Notes: generated by a model not told the origin, from the letters alone. DNA of 64,000 nucleotides from Microlunatus endophyticus (GCF_014646195.1 NZ_BMMZ01000010.1:124001-188000); one strand, 5' to 3'. Shown: positions 8,699 to 17,762, counted from the stretch's first letter. Program-made: numbers and translations.

Positions 8699-9619
8699 AT
8701 GAGCGAGACCACAGGGTCGGCTGCGCTGCCGACCAACGACCTCGGGCGGACCGGCCTGTCGGTCACCAAGCTCGGGTACGGCGCCATGGAGGTCCGCGGC
8801 TCGCGGATCTGGGGCGGCCGCCCGATCGAGGACAACCAGGCCGAGACGATTCTGAACGCGGTGCTGGACAACGGCATCACCTTCATCGACACGGCCAACG
8901 ATTACGGCCGCAGCGAGGAGTACATCGGCCGTTACATCTCCGGCCGGCGGGATGAATTCGTACTGGCCACCAAGTGCGGTTGCACAGTGGTCCGTCGCGA
9001 CGACACCACCGACGACACCCCGCATGTGTGGACCAGGGACAACCTGTTCCGCGGTCTGCACGAGAGCCTGGACCGGATGAAGACCGACTACGTCGACATC
9101 ATTCAGTTGCACAACCCTTCGGTCGAAGAGACCGAGCAGGGCGATCTGGTGGCAGCCCTGCAGGAGATGAAGCAGCAGGGCAAGGTCCGCTGGATCGGGA
9201 TCTCCTCGACCGAGCCGCATCTGCAGGCCTACATCGAGTCGGGTGTCTTCGACACCTTCCAGATCCCCTACTCGGCCCTGGAGCGCCAGCACGAGCGGTT
9301 GATCCAGGAGGCCGCCGACGCAGGTGCGGGCGTGATCATCCGCGGCGGCGTCGCACGCGGTGAGCCCGGCGCCGGGCTGGGTGACGCGGATCGCTGGGGC
9401 GCATGGGAGGCCGCGAAGCTCGATGAACTGCTCGACCCGGGCGAGAACCGGACACAGTTCCTGCTCCGCTTCACCAATGCCCATCCGGGGATGGACACCA
9501 ATATCGTCGGCACCCTTAATCCCGAGCATCTGGTGGAGAACATCAATGCGGCGGCCAAGCCGCTGCCGACCGATACCTATGCCGAGGCGAAACGCCGGCT
9601 GGACAGCGTCGCGGACTGA
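8699..9619 (+). CDS. aldo/keto reductase
   Basis: A 306-residue NADPH-dependent oxidoreductase with the AKR barrel. The catalytic tetrad is readable: Asp and Tyr in DTANDYGRSEEYIG near residue 70, Lys in LATKCG near 98, and His in IIQLHNP near 135. The C-terminal VGTLNPEHLVENI segment is the usual NADP phosphate-binding region. GAGGA at 8691-8695 precedes the ATG at 8699. It stands alone between the MFS gene and a long spacer, and the substrate cannot be told. Confidence 0.9.
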   Translation: MSETTGSAALPTNDLGRTGLSVTKLGYGAMEVRGSRIWGGRPIEDNQAETILNAVLDNGITFIDTANDYGRSEEYIGRYISGRRDEFVLATKCGCTVVRRDDTTDDTPHVWTRDNLFRGLHESLDRMKTDYVDIIQLHNPSVEETEQGDLVAALQEMKQQGKVRWIGISSTEPHLQAYIESGVFDTFQIPYSALERQHERLIQEAADAGAGVIIRGGVARGEPGAGLGDADRWGAWEAAKLDELLDPGENRTQFLLRFTNAHPGMDTNIVGTLNPEHLVENINAAAKPLPTDTYAEAKRRLDSVAD

Positions 9620-9660
9620 ACCGCAGGTCCCCGCGAAAGTCCGGCCCGGATGAGCCGGGA

Positions 9661-9733
9661 ATCGAACTGTCCGGGGGATCGAACTGTCCGGGAGATCGAA
9701 CTGTCCGGGAAGTTGAACTGTCCCGGAAATTGA
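9661..9733. repeat. 17-bp tandem repeat, 4.3 copies
   Basis: Four consecutive 17-base units start at 9661, 9678, 9695 and 9712, followed by a five-base remnant. The first three read ATCGAACTGTCCGGG plus two variable purines; the fourth has two changes. Seventeen bases is not a multiple of three, so it is unlikely to be coding, and there are no spacers, so it is not CRISPR. Confidence 0.9.
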
Positions 9734-10041
9734 TCGCGCGCCCGTCCCGGGTGTCTCCATGGTCGGGGGTCCATGGGAACTCCGTGACGGGCGCGCGTTG
9801 TGTCGAGGCCCCTGAAGCGTTTGCTGGGGGGATGACTTACGTCCAGCCCCGACGTGCGGACCGATTGCCCGGGAGAGAAACTTACCAAGATTCGGTCGCG
9901 GAAACTGCGTTTTTGTCAGATCGGCCCAGAAAGGGACTTTCGGCCCTAATCCTGGCTCGTCGAGAATTCCGGAACCGTCGTACACATCGGTCGTACGGCC
10001 GCCGGAGCGACTTGCTCATCACCGGGAACCGCAGCTTGCCA

Positions 10042-10058
10042 ACCGTTCACCGAACGGT
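10042..10058. promoter_or_regulatory. candidate repressor operator upstream of ABC operon
   Basis: ACCGTTCACCGAACGGT is a perfect inverted repeat with seven-base arms and a three-base centre. The size and composition are like TetR-family operators. It lies 78 bases before the ATG of the ABC ATPase at 10136. No regulator gene is adjacent, so the binding protein would be encoded elsewhere. Confidence 0.45.
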
Positions 10059-10135
10059 CGCCTGCTCCGGTGTCAACGTCAAACCGCGCGCCCTAATGTC
10101 CTTGGTCGAAGTCCACCTCTCCCAGGAAAGACCAT

Positions 10136-11125
10136 ATGGACCAGACCTCGGCTGTCCGGGCTCGCGCGGTCACAAAGACGTTCGGCGACGTGGTGGCGCT
10201 CGACAATGTTGATCTTGATGTCACGGCCGGCCGGATCCACGGCCTGATCGGTCCGAACGGTGCCGGAAAGACCACCCTGCTCGGGCTGTTGCTCGGCCTC
10301 GCGATCCCTGACGGCGGAACACTCGAGATCCTCGGTACGAGGCTCGGTCGCGCCCTGTCCACGCCCGACGGGGTGGCCGGATTCGTCGACGGACCCGGCT
10401 TGTATCCATCGCTGACGCCCCGGCAGAATCTGCGCGCCCTCGCGTCGCTGCGTGGATACGGCGACACCACGATCATCAGCCGGATCCCCGCCACGCTCGA
10501 CGAGGTCGGCCTGACCGATGTCGCCGACGATCCCGTTCGCGGCTTCTCCCTCGGCATGCGGCAGCGACTCGGCCTCGCCGCGGCGCTGATCACCCGGCCA
10601 CGGCTGCTGATCCTGGACGAGCCCGCGAACGGTCTGGATCCCGCCGGCACTCGGCATGTGCACCGTGTCCTGACCCAGCTCGCCGCGAACGGGACCGGGG
10701 TGGTGCTGTCCAGCCATCGGATGGACGATCTGACCGCACTGTGTGCGGAAGTGACCATCCTCAATACCGGCCGGGTCGTATTCAGCGGACCTGTCTCCAA
10801 ACTGGCTGCGGAGAGCGGCGAGCTCGAATATCGGCTGCGCGTCTCACACCCCGATGTCGCTGCCCGGATCGCCGCCTCGACCCCCGGCGTACGCCTCCAG
10901 CCTGCCGACGCTCGGGCGCCGCACCCTGACCCGGAGACGATCGTCCGGGCCCCGGTCCTGGCGATGGACGAACTGGTCGTCCGGCTGGTCCGGGAAGGTG
11001 TCGCGTTGCGCGAACTCGCTCCGGTCCTGCAGCCGCTGGAGGCGGCATTCCTGGCCCTGACCGAGGGCACCGGGACGAGCCGTCACGAGACCGATCACGA
11101 GACCGAGATGGAGAAGCTCCGGTGA
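10136..11125 (+). CDS. ABC transporter ATP-binding protein
   Basis: A 329-residue ABC ATPase of the ABC-2/drug-export type. Walker A is GPNGAGKTT with the lysine at residue 45, the signature is FSLGMRQRLGLA near 140, Walker B is LLILDEPANGLDP near 160, and the switch His is in LSSHRMDDL near 195. The C-terminal hundred residues are the variable extension common in exporters such as the bacitracin type. It overlaps the next gene by four bases (ATGA), so it is translationally coupled to the permease at 11122. The substrate is unknown; the phosphoesterase third gene suggests a cell-surface role. Confidence 0.93.
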   Translation: MDQTSAVRARAVTKTFGDVVALDNVDLDVTAGRIHGLIGPNGAGKTTLLGLLLGLAIPDGGTLEILGTRLGRALSTPDGVAGFVDGPGLYPSLTPRQNLRALASLRGYGDTTIISRIPATLDEVGLTDVADDPVRGFSLGMRQRLGLAAALITRPRLLILDEPANGLDPAGTRHVHRVLTQLAANGTGVVLSSHRMDDLTALCAEVTILNTGRVVFSGPVSKLAAESGELEYRLRVSHPDVAARIAASTPGVRLQPADARAPHPDPETIVRAPVLAMDELVVRLVREGVALRELAPVLQPLEAAFLALTEGTGTSRHETDHETEMEKLR

Positions 11126-12474
11126 CCGCTATCGCCCTGCCGGTGGCGGCAGCCCGGCCCGCGCGATTGTTGCCCGGCTACCGGTTCGAGCTGACCAAGC
11201 TGCTGTCCCAGTGGCGGGTGCGGATCCTGCTGGTCGTCTGCCTGGTCGCACCCGGCGGGTTCGTCGCCGTGGTCGGCGGCCAGAGCTCGTTGCCCTCCGA
11301 CACCGTCTTCGGCCGGTGGATGCACGCGACCGGCTGGTCCGGAGCCCTGGTCGTGCTGGCCTTCTCCTGCGAGTGGGCGCTGCCGCTGCTGGTATCGCTG
11401 GTCGCCGGCGACGTCTTCGCCGCCGAGGACCGACTCGGCACGTGGCGACACCTGCTGATCGCCGTCCGCTCACCGCGCCGGATCTTCATCGCCAAGTCGC
11501 TGGCCAGCACCACCGTGATCATGATGCTGATGGCCAGCCTGCTGGTCTCAGGCACGGCCGGCGGACTGATCTCCTCCGGCAGTCGGCCGCTGCTGGGACT
11601 GGACGGCACCACCTTCACCGCATCCCAGGCAGCCGTACGGTTCCTGCTGGCCTGGCTGCTGGTGCTCGCTCCCACCCTGGCCTTCGCCGGCATCGGCCTG
11701 CTCGGTTCGGTCGCTCTCGGCCGCTCACCGATGGGACTCGCACTGCCCGCCGTCGTCGCGGTCGGGCTCGCGCTGATGCAGCTGCTGCCGATCCCAGTCC
11801 CCGTCCGGTTGGCCCTGCCGAGCCAGGGCTTCGTCACCTGGCACGGGCTCTTCACCGACCCGCCGCAACTCGGCCCGCTGCTGATCGGCACCGTCGTCGC
11901 GCTGGCCTGGGCCGCTGTCGCGACGGCCGGGGCGTACGCGCTCTTCATGCACAGGGATTTCACCGACCTGGCCAATGACGGCTCCGGTCGCCGGATCGTG
12001 ATCGGCGGCGTACTGCCGCTGGCGATCCTCGGCCTGCTCTCGGTGGTCGTGCTCGGGATCGCCGGCGGCGGCTACGGCTCGGGAATCGACAAGGCAAAGG
12101 TCGAGCAGTCGCTGGCCACCTCGTACGCCCATCTCTACGTCCTGCAGACCACCGAGCTCCACCGGCCCAAGATCACCGAGTGGCAGCTGCGTGCCACCGC
12201 CGACTGCGACAAGGGCGGCGACCTCGTCGTCGACGAGGGCGCCGGCAACGACTGGCGTTGCACCGTCTCCTGGCACCTGCCCGGAGCAACCGCGGTCGGT
12301 CAGGCGATCTACCAGCTCGACATCACCCCCGACGGGCGTTACGTCGCCGACGGTGACGGCCCCGTCGAGGTCAACGGCTTCTTCCAACTCCGGGCGCCGT
12401 ACGGAGCTGCCCCCAACCCCCTGTGGCAGTTCGACGGCACAGTCGACCTGCTCAAATCGCCCAGAAAGGGATGA
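11122..12474 (+). CDS. ABC-2 type permease with large C-terminal extracytoplasmic domain
   Basis: A 450-residue membrane protein forming the channel for the ATPase encoded just upstream. About six hydrophobic helices fill residues 30-320, with the usual long segment for ABC-2 permeases around VFAAEDRLGTWRHLLIA near 95. After the last helix (about 300-320, LPLAILGLLSVVVLGIAGG) comes a soluble tail of about 125 residues with two Cys (in ATADCDKGG and DWRCTVSW) and a hydrophilic beta-rich look, including LDITPDGRYVADGDGPVEVNG. By topology this tail should be outside the membrane. Three bases separate its stop from the next gene. Confidence 0.88.
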   Translation: MTAIALPVAAARPARLLPGYRFELTKLLSQWRVRILLVVCLVAPGGFVAVVGGQSSLPSDTVFGRWMHATGWSGALVVLAFSCEWALPLLVSLVAGDVFAAEDRLGTWRHLLIAVRSPRRIFIAKSLASTTVIMMLMASLLVSGTAGGLISSGSRPLLGLDGTTFTASQAAVRFLLAWLLVLAPTLAFAGIGLLGSVALGRSPMGLALPAVVAVGLALMQLLPIPVPVRLALPSQGFVTWHGLFTDPPQLGPLLIGTVVALAWAAVATAGAYALFMHRDFTDLANDGSGRRIVIGGVLPLAILGLLSVVVLGIAGGGYGSGIDKAKVEQSLATSYAHLYVLQTTELHRPKITEWQLRATADCDKGGDLVVDEGAGNDWRCTVSWHLPGATAVGQAIYQLDITPDGRYVADGDGPVEVNGFFQLRAPYGAAPNPLWQFDGTVDLLKSPRKG

Positions 12475-12477
12475 TTG

Positions 12478-15297
12478 ATGCACGTAACACGCCAACGTCG
12501 TCAGCGATCCAGGAGAGGCTTCTCCTGGCGCTCGCGACCGGCTCGGATCGTGGTCGCCGGCCTTGCCGCCGCGGCCGTGACCAGTGGTGGATTCGCATTC
12601 GCGAGCACGGCCGCCTTCGGCAACCACCTCGTCGGCACCACCTACTCCAACGGCGAGCAGATCTCCAGCGATCAAGTGCTCAAACCGCTCGGTGACCGAC
12701 TCGAGACTCAGCTCGGCAAGATCATGGGCTCCCGGGTCAGCCCGGACGGCCACTACCTCGCGGCCACCAGCACCGACGCCGGGGTGGTCCTGCAGATCTT
12801 CGATCTGCACTCCTACAAGCTGGTCTGGTCCGTCGGCTCCGCCGCCGGTGTCAACCAGAAGATCTCCGACGGCAGTGTCGGTCAGGCCGGGCCGACCTGG
12901 TCACCCGACGGCAAGTCCCTGTGGCTGCCGGAGACGAACGGCTTCAGCAGGTTCCCGGTGAATGCCGACGGCTCACTCGGAACGCCGACCACGGTGTCGA
13001 TCCCGGCGATCGGCAGCAAGTCTGCACTTCCCGCCCAGGCGGCCTTCTCCCCCGACGGCACAACGATCTACGTCCCGGTCAACGGTCAGAACACGGTGGT
13101 CGCGATCGACGCCGCGACCGGTGCGATCAAGCAGACCTGGAATGTCGGCATCGCACCGCGTGCGGTGATCCTGGTCGGCGGCAAGCTGTACGTCAGCAAC
13201 GAGGGCGGCCGGCTCGCCAAGCCCGGCGAGACCACGATGACCTCCTACGGCACCGACGTTCCCGCCGATCCCTACAAGGGCACCTCGACCACCGGCACGG
13301 TGAGCGTCATCGACACCACCCACACCTCGGCAGCGGTCAAGTCGATCACCGTCGGGCTGCATCCGACGGCGCTGTTCCAGTCCGGCAGGACGGTCTTCGT
13401 CACCAACACCAACGACGACACGGTGTCGGTGATCGACACCGGCAACGACAAGGTCGTGCAGACGATCTCGACCAAGCCGTGGGCCTCCTCCAGTGTCGGC
13501 TACGAGCCGACGGGCGTCGCGCTGACCCGCGACGGGCACCTGCTCGTCACCCTGGGCCGGGCGAATGCGGTTGCGGTCTACCAGTTCCACAGCGACCCGA
13601 AGGATCCGGTGAACTACATCGGCCTGCTGCCCACCGACTACTACCCGTCCGATATCGCGACGGTCGGCAACCAGGTCGTGGTCACCAATACCCGTGGTGT
13701 GGACGCGCTGGGGCCGGAGAAGACCTTCACCGAGGGCACCGGAACGTCGCCGGCCACCGGTCACGGAACACATGCCACCACGGCCACACTGACCCGTTTC
13801 ACCCTGCCCAATGATCAACAGATCACCAAGGACACCTCGGAGGTGTTCGCCCAGAACGGCTGGACGAGCACAGATGTCCAACAGGCCAAGGGAAACAAAG
13901 GCAAGGCCGGCTCTGCGAAGGCCGTTGCGGTGCCAACCCGGATCGGCGATCCGTCGACGATCAAGCACGTCTTCCTGATCGTCAAGGAGAATCGCACCTA
14001 CGACCAGGTCTTCGGAGACATGGCCCAGGGCAACGGCGACGCCGCCCTGGCACAGTTCGGCGCCAAGGTCACGCCCAACGAGCACGCTCTGGCGACCCAG
14101 TTCGGTCTGTACGACAACTTCTACGACACCGGCACCAACTCGGCCGAGGGGCACAACTGGATGATGCAGGGCGACGACCCGGAGTACACCGAGTCCTCGG
14201 CCGGGGAATACCTGCGCAGCTACGACACCGAGGAGGACGTGCTGGGTCACCAGCGTTCGGGCTTCCTCTGGACGGCGGTCGAGGATGCCGGCGGCACGGC
14301 CAGGAACTACGGGGAATTCGAGTACACCGAAGGCAAACCGGCCGGCTCGACCTGGCAGCAGTACTACTGTGCGGCCAAGAGCGTCGATGCGGGCGGCGAT
14401 CCGGCACAGCTGACCGCCACCGGCCTCGGCGGCGACTACGGATCGGTGATCCCGTCGCTGAATGCGATCGCCGATCACTCCTCGCCGCCGTTCGACACCG
14501 CGATCCCCGACATCTACCGCTCCGCCGTCTGGCAGCAGGACTTCGGCAAGAACAGTCCGGCCAATCTGAACATGTTCTGGCTGTCCAGTGATCACACCGG
14601 TGGCACCGCCGATCCCGAGGCGCAGAATGCCGACAACGATCTCGCCGTCGGCCAGATCGTCGACACGATCAGCCACAGCAAGTACTGGAAGGATTCGGTG
14701 ATCTTCGTCGCCGAGGACGACAGCCAGGCCGGCGCCGATCACGTCGACGGGCACCGGGCGCCGATCCAGGTGATCAGCCCGTGGGCCCAGCACGGCAAGG
14801 TGATCGACACTTACTACAGCCAGATCAGCATGGTGCGGACCATCGAGCAGATCCTCGGGGCCCAGCCGTTGAACCAGAAGGTCGCCGCAGCGACACCGAT
14901 GTACGGCGCCTTCACGAGCAAGCCGAACTATGCGCCGTACGACGCCAAGCCCAACCAGATCCCGCTGACCGAGGGTGTCGTCACCGCACCGGCCTGTGGC
15001 CTGGACACTCTCGGCAAGACCGGTGCCGCCGCCCAGCAACTCAACGCCGAAGAAGCCAAGAAGACTGCGATCCCAGCCGATGAACTGAGCACCGCGAAGG
15101 CCTGGGAGACGTGGAGCCAGAGCCAGCATCTGACCGGTAACGGTGCAATTCCCGACTACGCCCATCCCGAGCAGATGAACCGCTACACCTGGTACCAGAC
15201 CCACCAATGGAAGACGCCCTACCCGGGCGATCCCAAGATCTATCGTCCGGCCGACGTGCCCGGCGCCGACATTCCGGGTGTCGACGGAGACCACTGA
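12478..15297 (+). CDS. exported YVTN beta-propeller and phosphoesterase protein
   Basis: A 939-residue exported protein. A basic N-terminus and a hydrophobic segment near residues 22-40 form a signal peptide or anchor. Residues about 60-460 are beta-propeller blades with repeated phrases such as VSVIDTTHTSAAV and DDTVSVIDTGNDKVV, typical of YVTN/lactonase-fold proteins. From about 490 there is a phosphoesterase/phospholipase C-like domain: HVFLIVKENRTYDQVFGDM, then NFYDTGTNSAEGHNWMMQ and a late FVAEDDSQAGADHVDGHRAP metal-site region. ATG at 12478 has AGAAAGGGA in front. It is the third gene of the ABC operon, with the permease stop three bases away. The natural substrate (phospholipid, phosphate ester or polymer) is unknown. 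Confidence 0.87.
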   Translation: MHVTRQRRQRSRRGFSWRSRPARIVVAGLAAAAVTSGGFAFASTAAFGNHLVGTTYSNGEQISSDQVLKPLGDRLETQLGKIMGSRVSPDGHYLAATSTDAGVVLQIFDLHSYKLVWSVGSAAGVNQKISDGSVGQAGPTWSPDGKSLWLPETNGFSRFPVNADGSLGTPTTVSIPAIGSKSALPAQAAFSPDGTTIYVPVNGQNTVVAIDAATGAIKQTWNVGIAPRAVILVGGKLYVSNEGGRLAKPGETTMTSYGTDVPADPYKGTSTTGTVSVIDTTHTSAAVKSITVGLHPTALFQSGRTVFVTNTNDDTVSVIDTGNDKVVQTISTKPWASSSVGYEPTGVALTRDGHLLVTLGRANAVAVYQFHSDPKDPVNYIGLLPTDYYPSDIATVGNQVVVTNTRGVDALGPEKTFTEGTGTSPATGHGTHATTATLTRFTLPNDQQITKDTSEVFAQNGWTSTDVQQAKGNKGKAGSAKAVAVPTRIGDPSTIKHVFLIVKENRTYDQVFGDMAQGNGDAALAQFGAKVTPNEHALATQFGLYDNFYDTGTNSAEGHNWMMQGDDPEYTESSAGEYLRSYDTEEDVLGHQRSGFLWTAVEDAGGTARNYGEFEYTEGKPAGSTWQQYYCAAKSVDAGGDPAQLTATGLGGDYGSVIPSLNAIADHSSPPFDTAIPDIYRSAVWQQDFGKNSPANLNMFWLSSDHTGGTADPEAQNADNDLAVGQIVDTISHSKYWKDSVIFVAEDDSQAGADHVDGHRAPIQVISPWAQHGKVIDTYYSQISMVRTIEQILGAQPLNQKVAAATPMYGAFTSKPNYAPYDAKPNQIPLTEGVVTAPACGLDTLGKTGAAAQQLNAEEAKKTAIPADELSTAKAWETWSQSQHLTGNGAIPDYAHPEQMNRYTWYQTHQWKTPYPGDPKIYRPADVPGADIPGVDGDH

Positions 15298-15325
15298 GCA
15301 GTCATGATCAATTGATCGACCAGGA

Positions 15326-15352
15326 CGGCCCGCCGAAGACCTCGGCGGGCCG
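15326..15352. terminator. bidirectional hairpin terminator
   Basis: A perfect ten-base stem (CGGCCCGCCG with CGGCGGGCCG) and a seven-base loop lie between the convergent phosphoesterase gene and ribH. There is no U tract, as is common in high-GC actinobacteria. Confidence 0.7.
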
Positions 15353-15376
15353 CTCGCACTTCCCCGAGTAGCTCAA

Positions 15377-15856
15377 TCAGACCTGCCGAAGCTTCGCCAG
15401 CGTGACGGCGACCTCGATGGCCGCGGACGCTGCTTCGTATCCCTTGTCCTCTGTCGATCCCGGCAGCCCGGCGCGAGCCAGCGCCTGCGCCTCGGTGTCG
15501 CAGGTCAACAGCCCGAAGCCCACCGGCGTACGGGTCTCGACGGCGATCCGCGCGAGTTGATCAGTAGCGCCCCGGCAGACGTAGTCGAAATGCGGGGTGT
15601 CGCCGCGGATCACGACGCCGAGGGCCACGATCGCATCGAAACCGGCGTCCACGGCGGCGACGGCAGCCACCGGCAGTTCGAAGGACCCGGGCACCCGGAC
15701 CAGCTCCGGTGCATCGGTTCCGCTGTCCTTGCAGGCGCGCAACGCCCCGTCGACGAGCCCGTCCATGATCGTGTCGTGCCAACGCGATGCGATGACCGCG
15801 ATCCGCAGGCCGGGTGCGCTGATCGGATCGGTAGTCGGAGCACCGGAGCCGCTCAT
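15377..15856 (-). CDS. ribH: 6,7-dimethyl-8-ribityllumazine synthase
   Basis: A 159-residue lumazine synthase, the penultimate enzyme of riboflavin synthesis, joining 5-amino-6-ribitylaminouracil to 3,4-dihydroxybutanone phosphate. Family motifs are present: IAVIASRWHDTIMDGLVDGA near residue 20, VPGSFELPVA near 58, and ALGVVIRGDTPHFDYVC near 80-97 with the active-site His. Length is normal. It is the last gene of the rib operon; its ATG overlaps the end of ribBA by four bases. Confidence 0.96.
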   Translation of the reverse strand: MSGSGAPTTDPISAPGLRIAVIASRWHDTIMDGLVDGALRACKDSGTDAPELVRVPGSFELPVAAVAAVDAGFDAIVALGVVIRGDTPHFDYVCRGATDQLARIAVETRTPVGFGLLTCDTEAQALARAGLPGSTEDKGYEAASAAIEVAVTLAKLRQV

Positions 15857-17130
15857 GATCGTTCTCCCGTCGTCGTCGTTGCCTGGCCCAGCAGGTCGTG
15901 GCCCATGCGGTCCCGCTTGGTGCGGAGATAGTCGATGTTGTACGGCGTCGTGAAGGCCGCGGTCCGGATCTGTTCGGTCACGGTGATCCCGGACCGCCGC
16001 AGGCCCTCGATCTTGGCCGGGTTGTTGGTGATCAACCGCACCTGCGACGCACCAAGATCACGCAGGATCTGGGCGGCGTCGTCGTAGCTGCGGGCATCGG
16101 CGGGCAGGCCGAGATCGAGGTTGGCGTCCACCGTGTCCCGGCCCGCCTCCTGCAACTGGTAGGCCTGCAGCTTGGGTGCCAGGCCGACGCCGCGGCCCTC
16201 CTGTCCACGCAGGTAAACGAGCACACCGCGGCCCTGCTCCGCGATCCGGGCCATCGCGTCGCGCAGCTGCGGCCCGCAGTCACAACGCAACGACCCGAAG
16301 GCGTCGCCGGTCAGGCATTCCGAATGCACCCGCACCAGCACCGGGTCGTCGTCCCCGCCCGCGTCACCGGCCACCAGGGCAACGTGCTCGACCCCCGTCA
16401 TCCGCGACCGGTAGCCGTAAGCCGTGAAAGTCCCGTGCACGGTCGGCAGGCCGGTGATCGCGACCCGCTCCAGCAAGCTCTCGTGTCGCCACCGGTAGCG
16501 GGCCAACTGCTCGATGCTGATCATGGTCAGCCGATGGTCGCGGGCGAAGTCGGCCAGCTGCGGTCCCCGCAGCATCGTGCCGTCGTCGCTGGTCAGCTCC
16601 GAGATCACCCCGACCGGGCGCCGGCCGGCGAGCCGTGCCAGGTCGATCGCCGCCTCGGTGTGCCCTCTGCGCTCCAGCACCCCGCCGGGACGGGCCCGCA
16701 GCGGGAAGATGTGGCCCGGCCGGGTCAGATCGTCCGGCATCGCGGCAGGATCGGCCAGCAGCCGTACGGTCCTGGTCCGATCGGCCGCCGAGATCCCGGT
16801 CGTGACGGCCTGCCGCGCGTCGACGGTGACCGTGAAGGCGGTCTGTTTCGGGTCTGCGTTCTCGGTGACCATCGGGCCGATCCGCAGCCGGTCGAGATCC
16901 TCACCGGTCATCGGCGCGCAGACCACACCGGAGGTGTATCTGATCATGAACGCCATCAGTTCCGGTGTCGCAAGATCGGCGGCGAAGATCAGATCGCCCT
17001 CGTTCTCCCGGCTCTCGTCATCCGCGACGACGACGGGCCGTCCGGCCGCGAACTGCCGGACCGCCGTCTCGACCACGCTGTCCTCGTCGTCGAGAGTGCC
17101 CGCGACGTCGGGCAGGTATCCGGTGATCAT
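15853..17130 (-). CDS. ribBA: bifunctional DHBP synthase / GTP cyclohydrolase II
   Basis: A 425-residue fusion that supplies both precursors of riboflavin. The N-terminal half (to about 205) is 3,4-dihydroxy-2-butanone-4-phosphate synthase with DDESRENEGDLIFAA near residue 38 and RPGHIFPLRARPGGVLERRGHTEA near 130-155. The C-terminal half is GTP cyclohydrolase II with the zinc ligands in SECLTGDAFGSLRCDCGPQL and the YLRGQEGRGVGLAPKLQAY segment. ATG at 17130 is chosen because the DHBPS domain begins there; its ATGA overlaps the ribE stop. Confidence 0.95.
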   Translation of the reverse strand: MITGYLPDVAGTLDDEDSVVETAVRQFAAGRPVVVADDESRENEGDLIFAADLATPELMAFMIRYTSGVVCAPMTGEDLDRLRIGPMVTENADPKQTAFTVTVDARQAVTTGISAADRTRTVRLLADPAAMPDDLTRPGHIFPLRARPGGVLERRGHTEAAIDLARLAGRRPVGVISELTSDDGTMLRGPQLADFARDHRLTMISIEQLARYRWRHESLLERVAITGLPTVHGTFTAYGYRSRMTGVEHVALVAGDAGGDDDPVLVRVHSECLTGDAFGSLRCDCGPQLRDAMARIAEQGRGVLVYLRGQEGRGVGLAPKLQAYQLQEAGRDTVDANLDLGLPADARSYDDAAQILRDLGASQVRLITNNPAKIEGLRRSGITVTEQIRTAAFTTPYNIDYLRTKRDRMGHDLLGQATTTTGERS

Positions 17131-17762
17131 GCGACCACCGCCGGCGAGTGCGTCCGTGCGGAGGTCAGCCGCTCGACGTACTTCGCGATCACGTCGACCT
17201 CGAGATTGACCCTCGTGCCCACCTTCGAGGTGCCCAGGGTGGTCCGCGCCAGGGTCTCCGGGATCAGCGACACCGTGAATTCCGCAGCTGTCCCGGACGT
17301 GACGGCGTCGAACACCTCGACCACCGTCAGCGAGGTCCCGTCGACGGCGATCGATCCCTTCGACGCGACGTAGCGGGACAGCTCCGCAGGCAGCGCGATC
17401 CGCACCACCTCCCACCGCTCGCCGGGAATCCGGCCGGTGATCGTGCCGGTGCCGTCGACGTGGCCCTGTACGATGTGCCCGTCCAGCCGGCCGTCGGCTC
17501 GCAACGGCCGTTCCAGGTTGACCCGGGCACCCGGGCCAAGATCACCGATGGTCGATCTGGCCAGCGTCTCAGCCATCACATCCGCGGTGAACCCACCCTC
17601 GAAGTGCTCCACCACGGTCAGACAGACGCCGCTGACGGCGATCGACGTGCCCAAGGCCGAGTCGTGCACGGGCAAGGATGTCGTGATGCTGAGCCGGGCC
17701 GAGTCGGTGAGTCGTTCCACCTGGGTGACCCGGCCTGTTTCCTCAATGATTCCGGTGAACAT
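17127..17762 (-). CDS. ribE: riboflavin synthase alpha chain
   Basis: A 211-residue riboflavin synthase that dismutates two lumazines into riboflavin. It starts with the invariant MFTGIIEETG and has the expected two lumazine-binding repeats: the first with SIAVSGVCLTVVE near residue 43, the second with SIAVDGTSLTVVEV near 140. GHVDGTGTI near 105 marks the linker. It overlaps ribD by 20 bases upstream and ribBA by four downstream. Confidence 0.96.
   Translation of the reverse strand: MFTGIIEETGRVTQVERLTDSARLSITTSLPVHDSALGTSIAVSGVCLTVVEHFEGGFTADVMAETLARSTIGDLGPGARVNLERPLRADGRLDGHIVQGHVDGTGTITGRIPGERWEVVRIALPAELSRYVASKGSIAVDGTSLTVVEVFDAVTSGTAAEFTVSLIPETLARTTLGTSKVGTRVNLEVDVIAKYVERLTSARTHSPAVVA

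Larger units (their letters stand above)
9620..10135. other. 516-bp spacer with tandem repeat and operator-like palindrome
   Basis: No convincing coding region is present: the open frames here lack ribosome binding sites and homologous-looking composition. It holds a 17-bp tandem repeat at 9661-9733 and a palindrome at 10042-10058, and it should contain the promoter of the ABC operon that begins at 10136. The part 9890-10040 is somewhat less G/C rich than the genes around it. Confidence 0.6.

Noticed and set aside
9661..9733. Possible CRISPR array
   Set aside because: Units are directly adjacent without spacers, only 17 bases long, and no cas genes are in the window.
8267..9985. A 572-codon minus-strand frame across the aldo/keto reductase
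   Set aside because: Shadow of the MFS and reductase genes; runs through the tandem repeat and has no recognisable protein features.
9730..10212. Possible 160-codon gene in the spacer before the ABC operon
   Set aside because: It overlaps the start of the ATPase gene, lacks a ribosome binding site and shows no protein-like pattern.
12973..15294. A 773-codon minus-strand frame opposite the phosphoesterase
   Set aside because: It mirrors third-position G/C bias of the plus-strand gene and shows no domain; the plus strand has clear phosphoesterase motifs.
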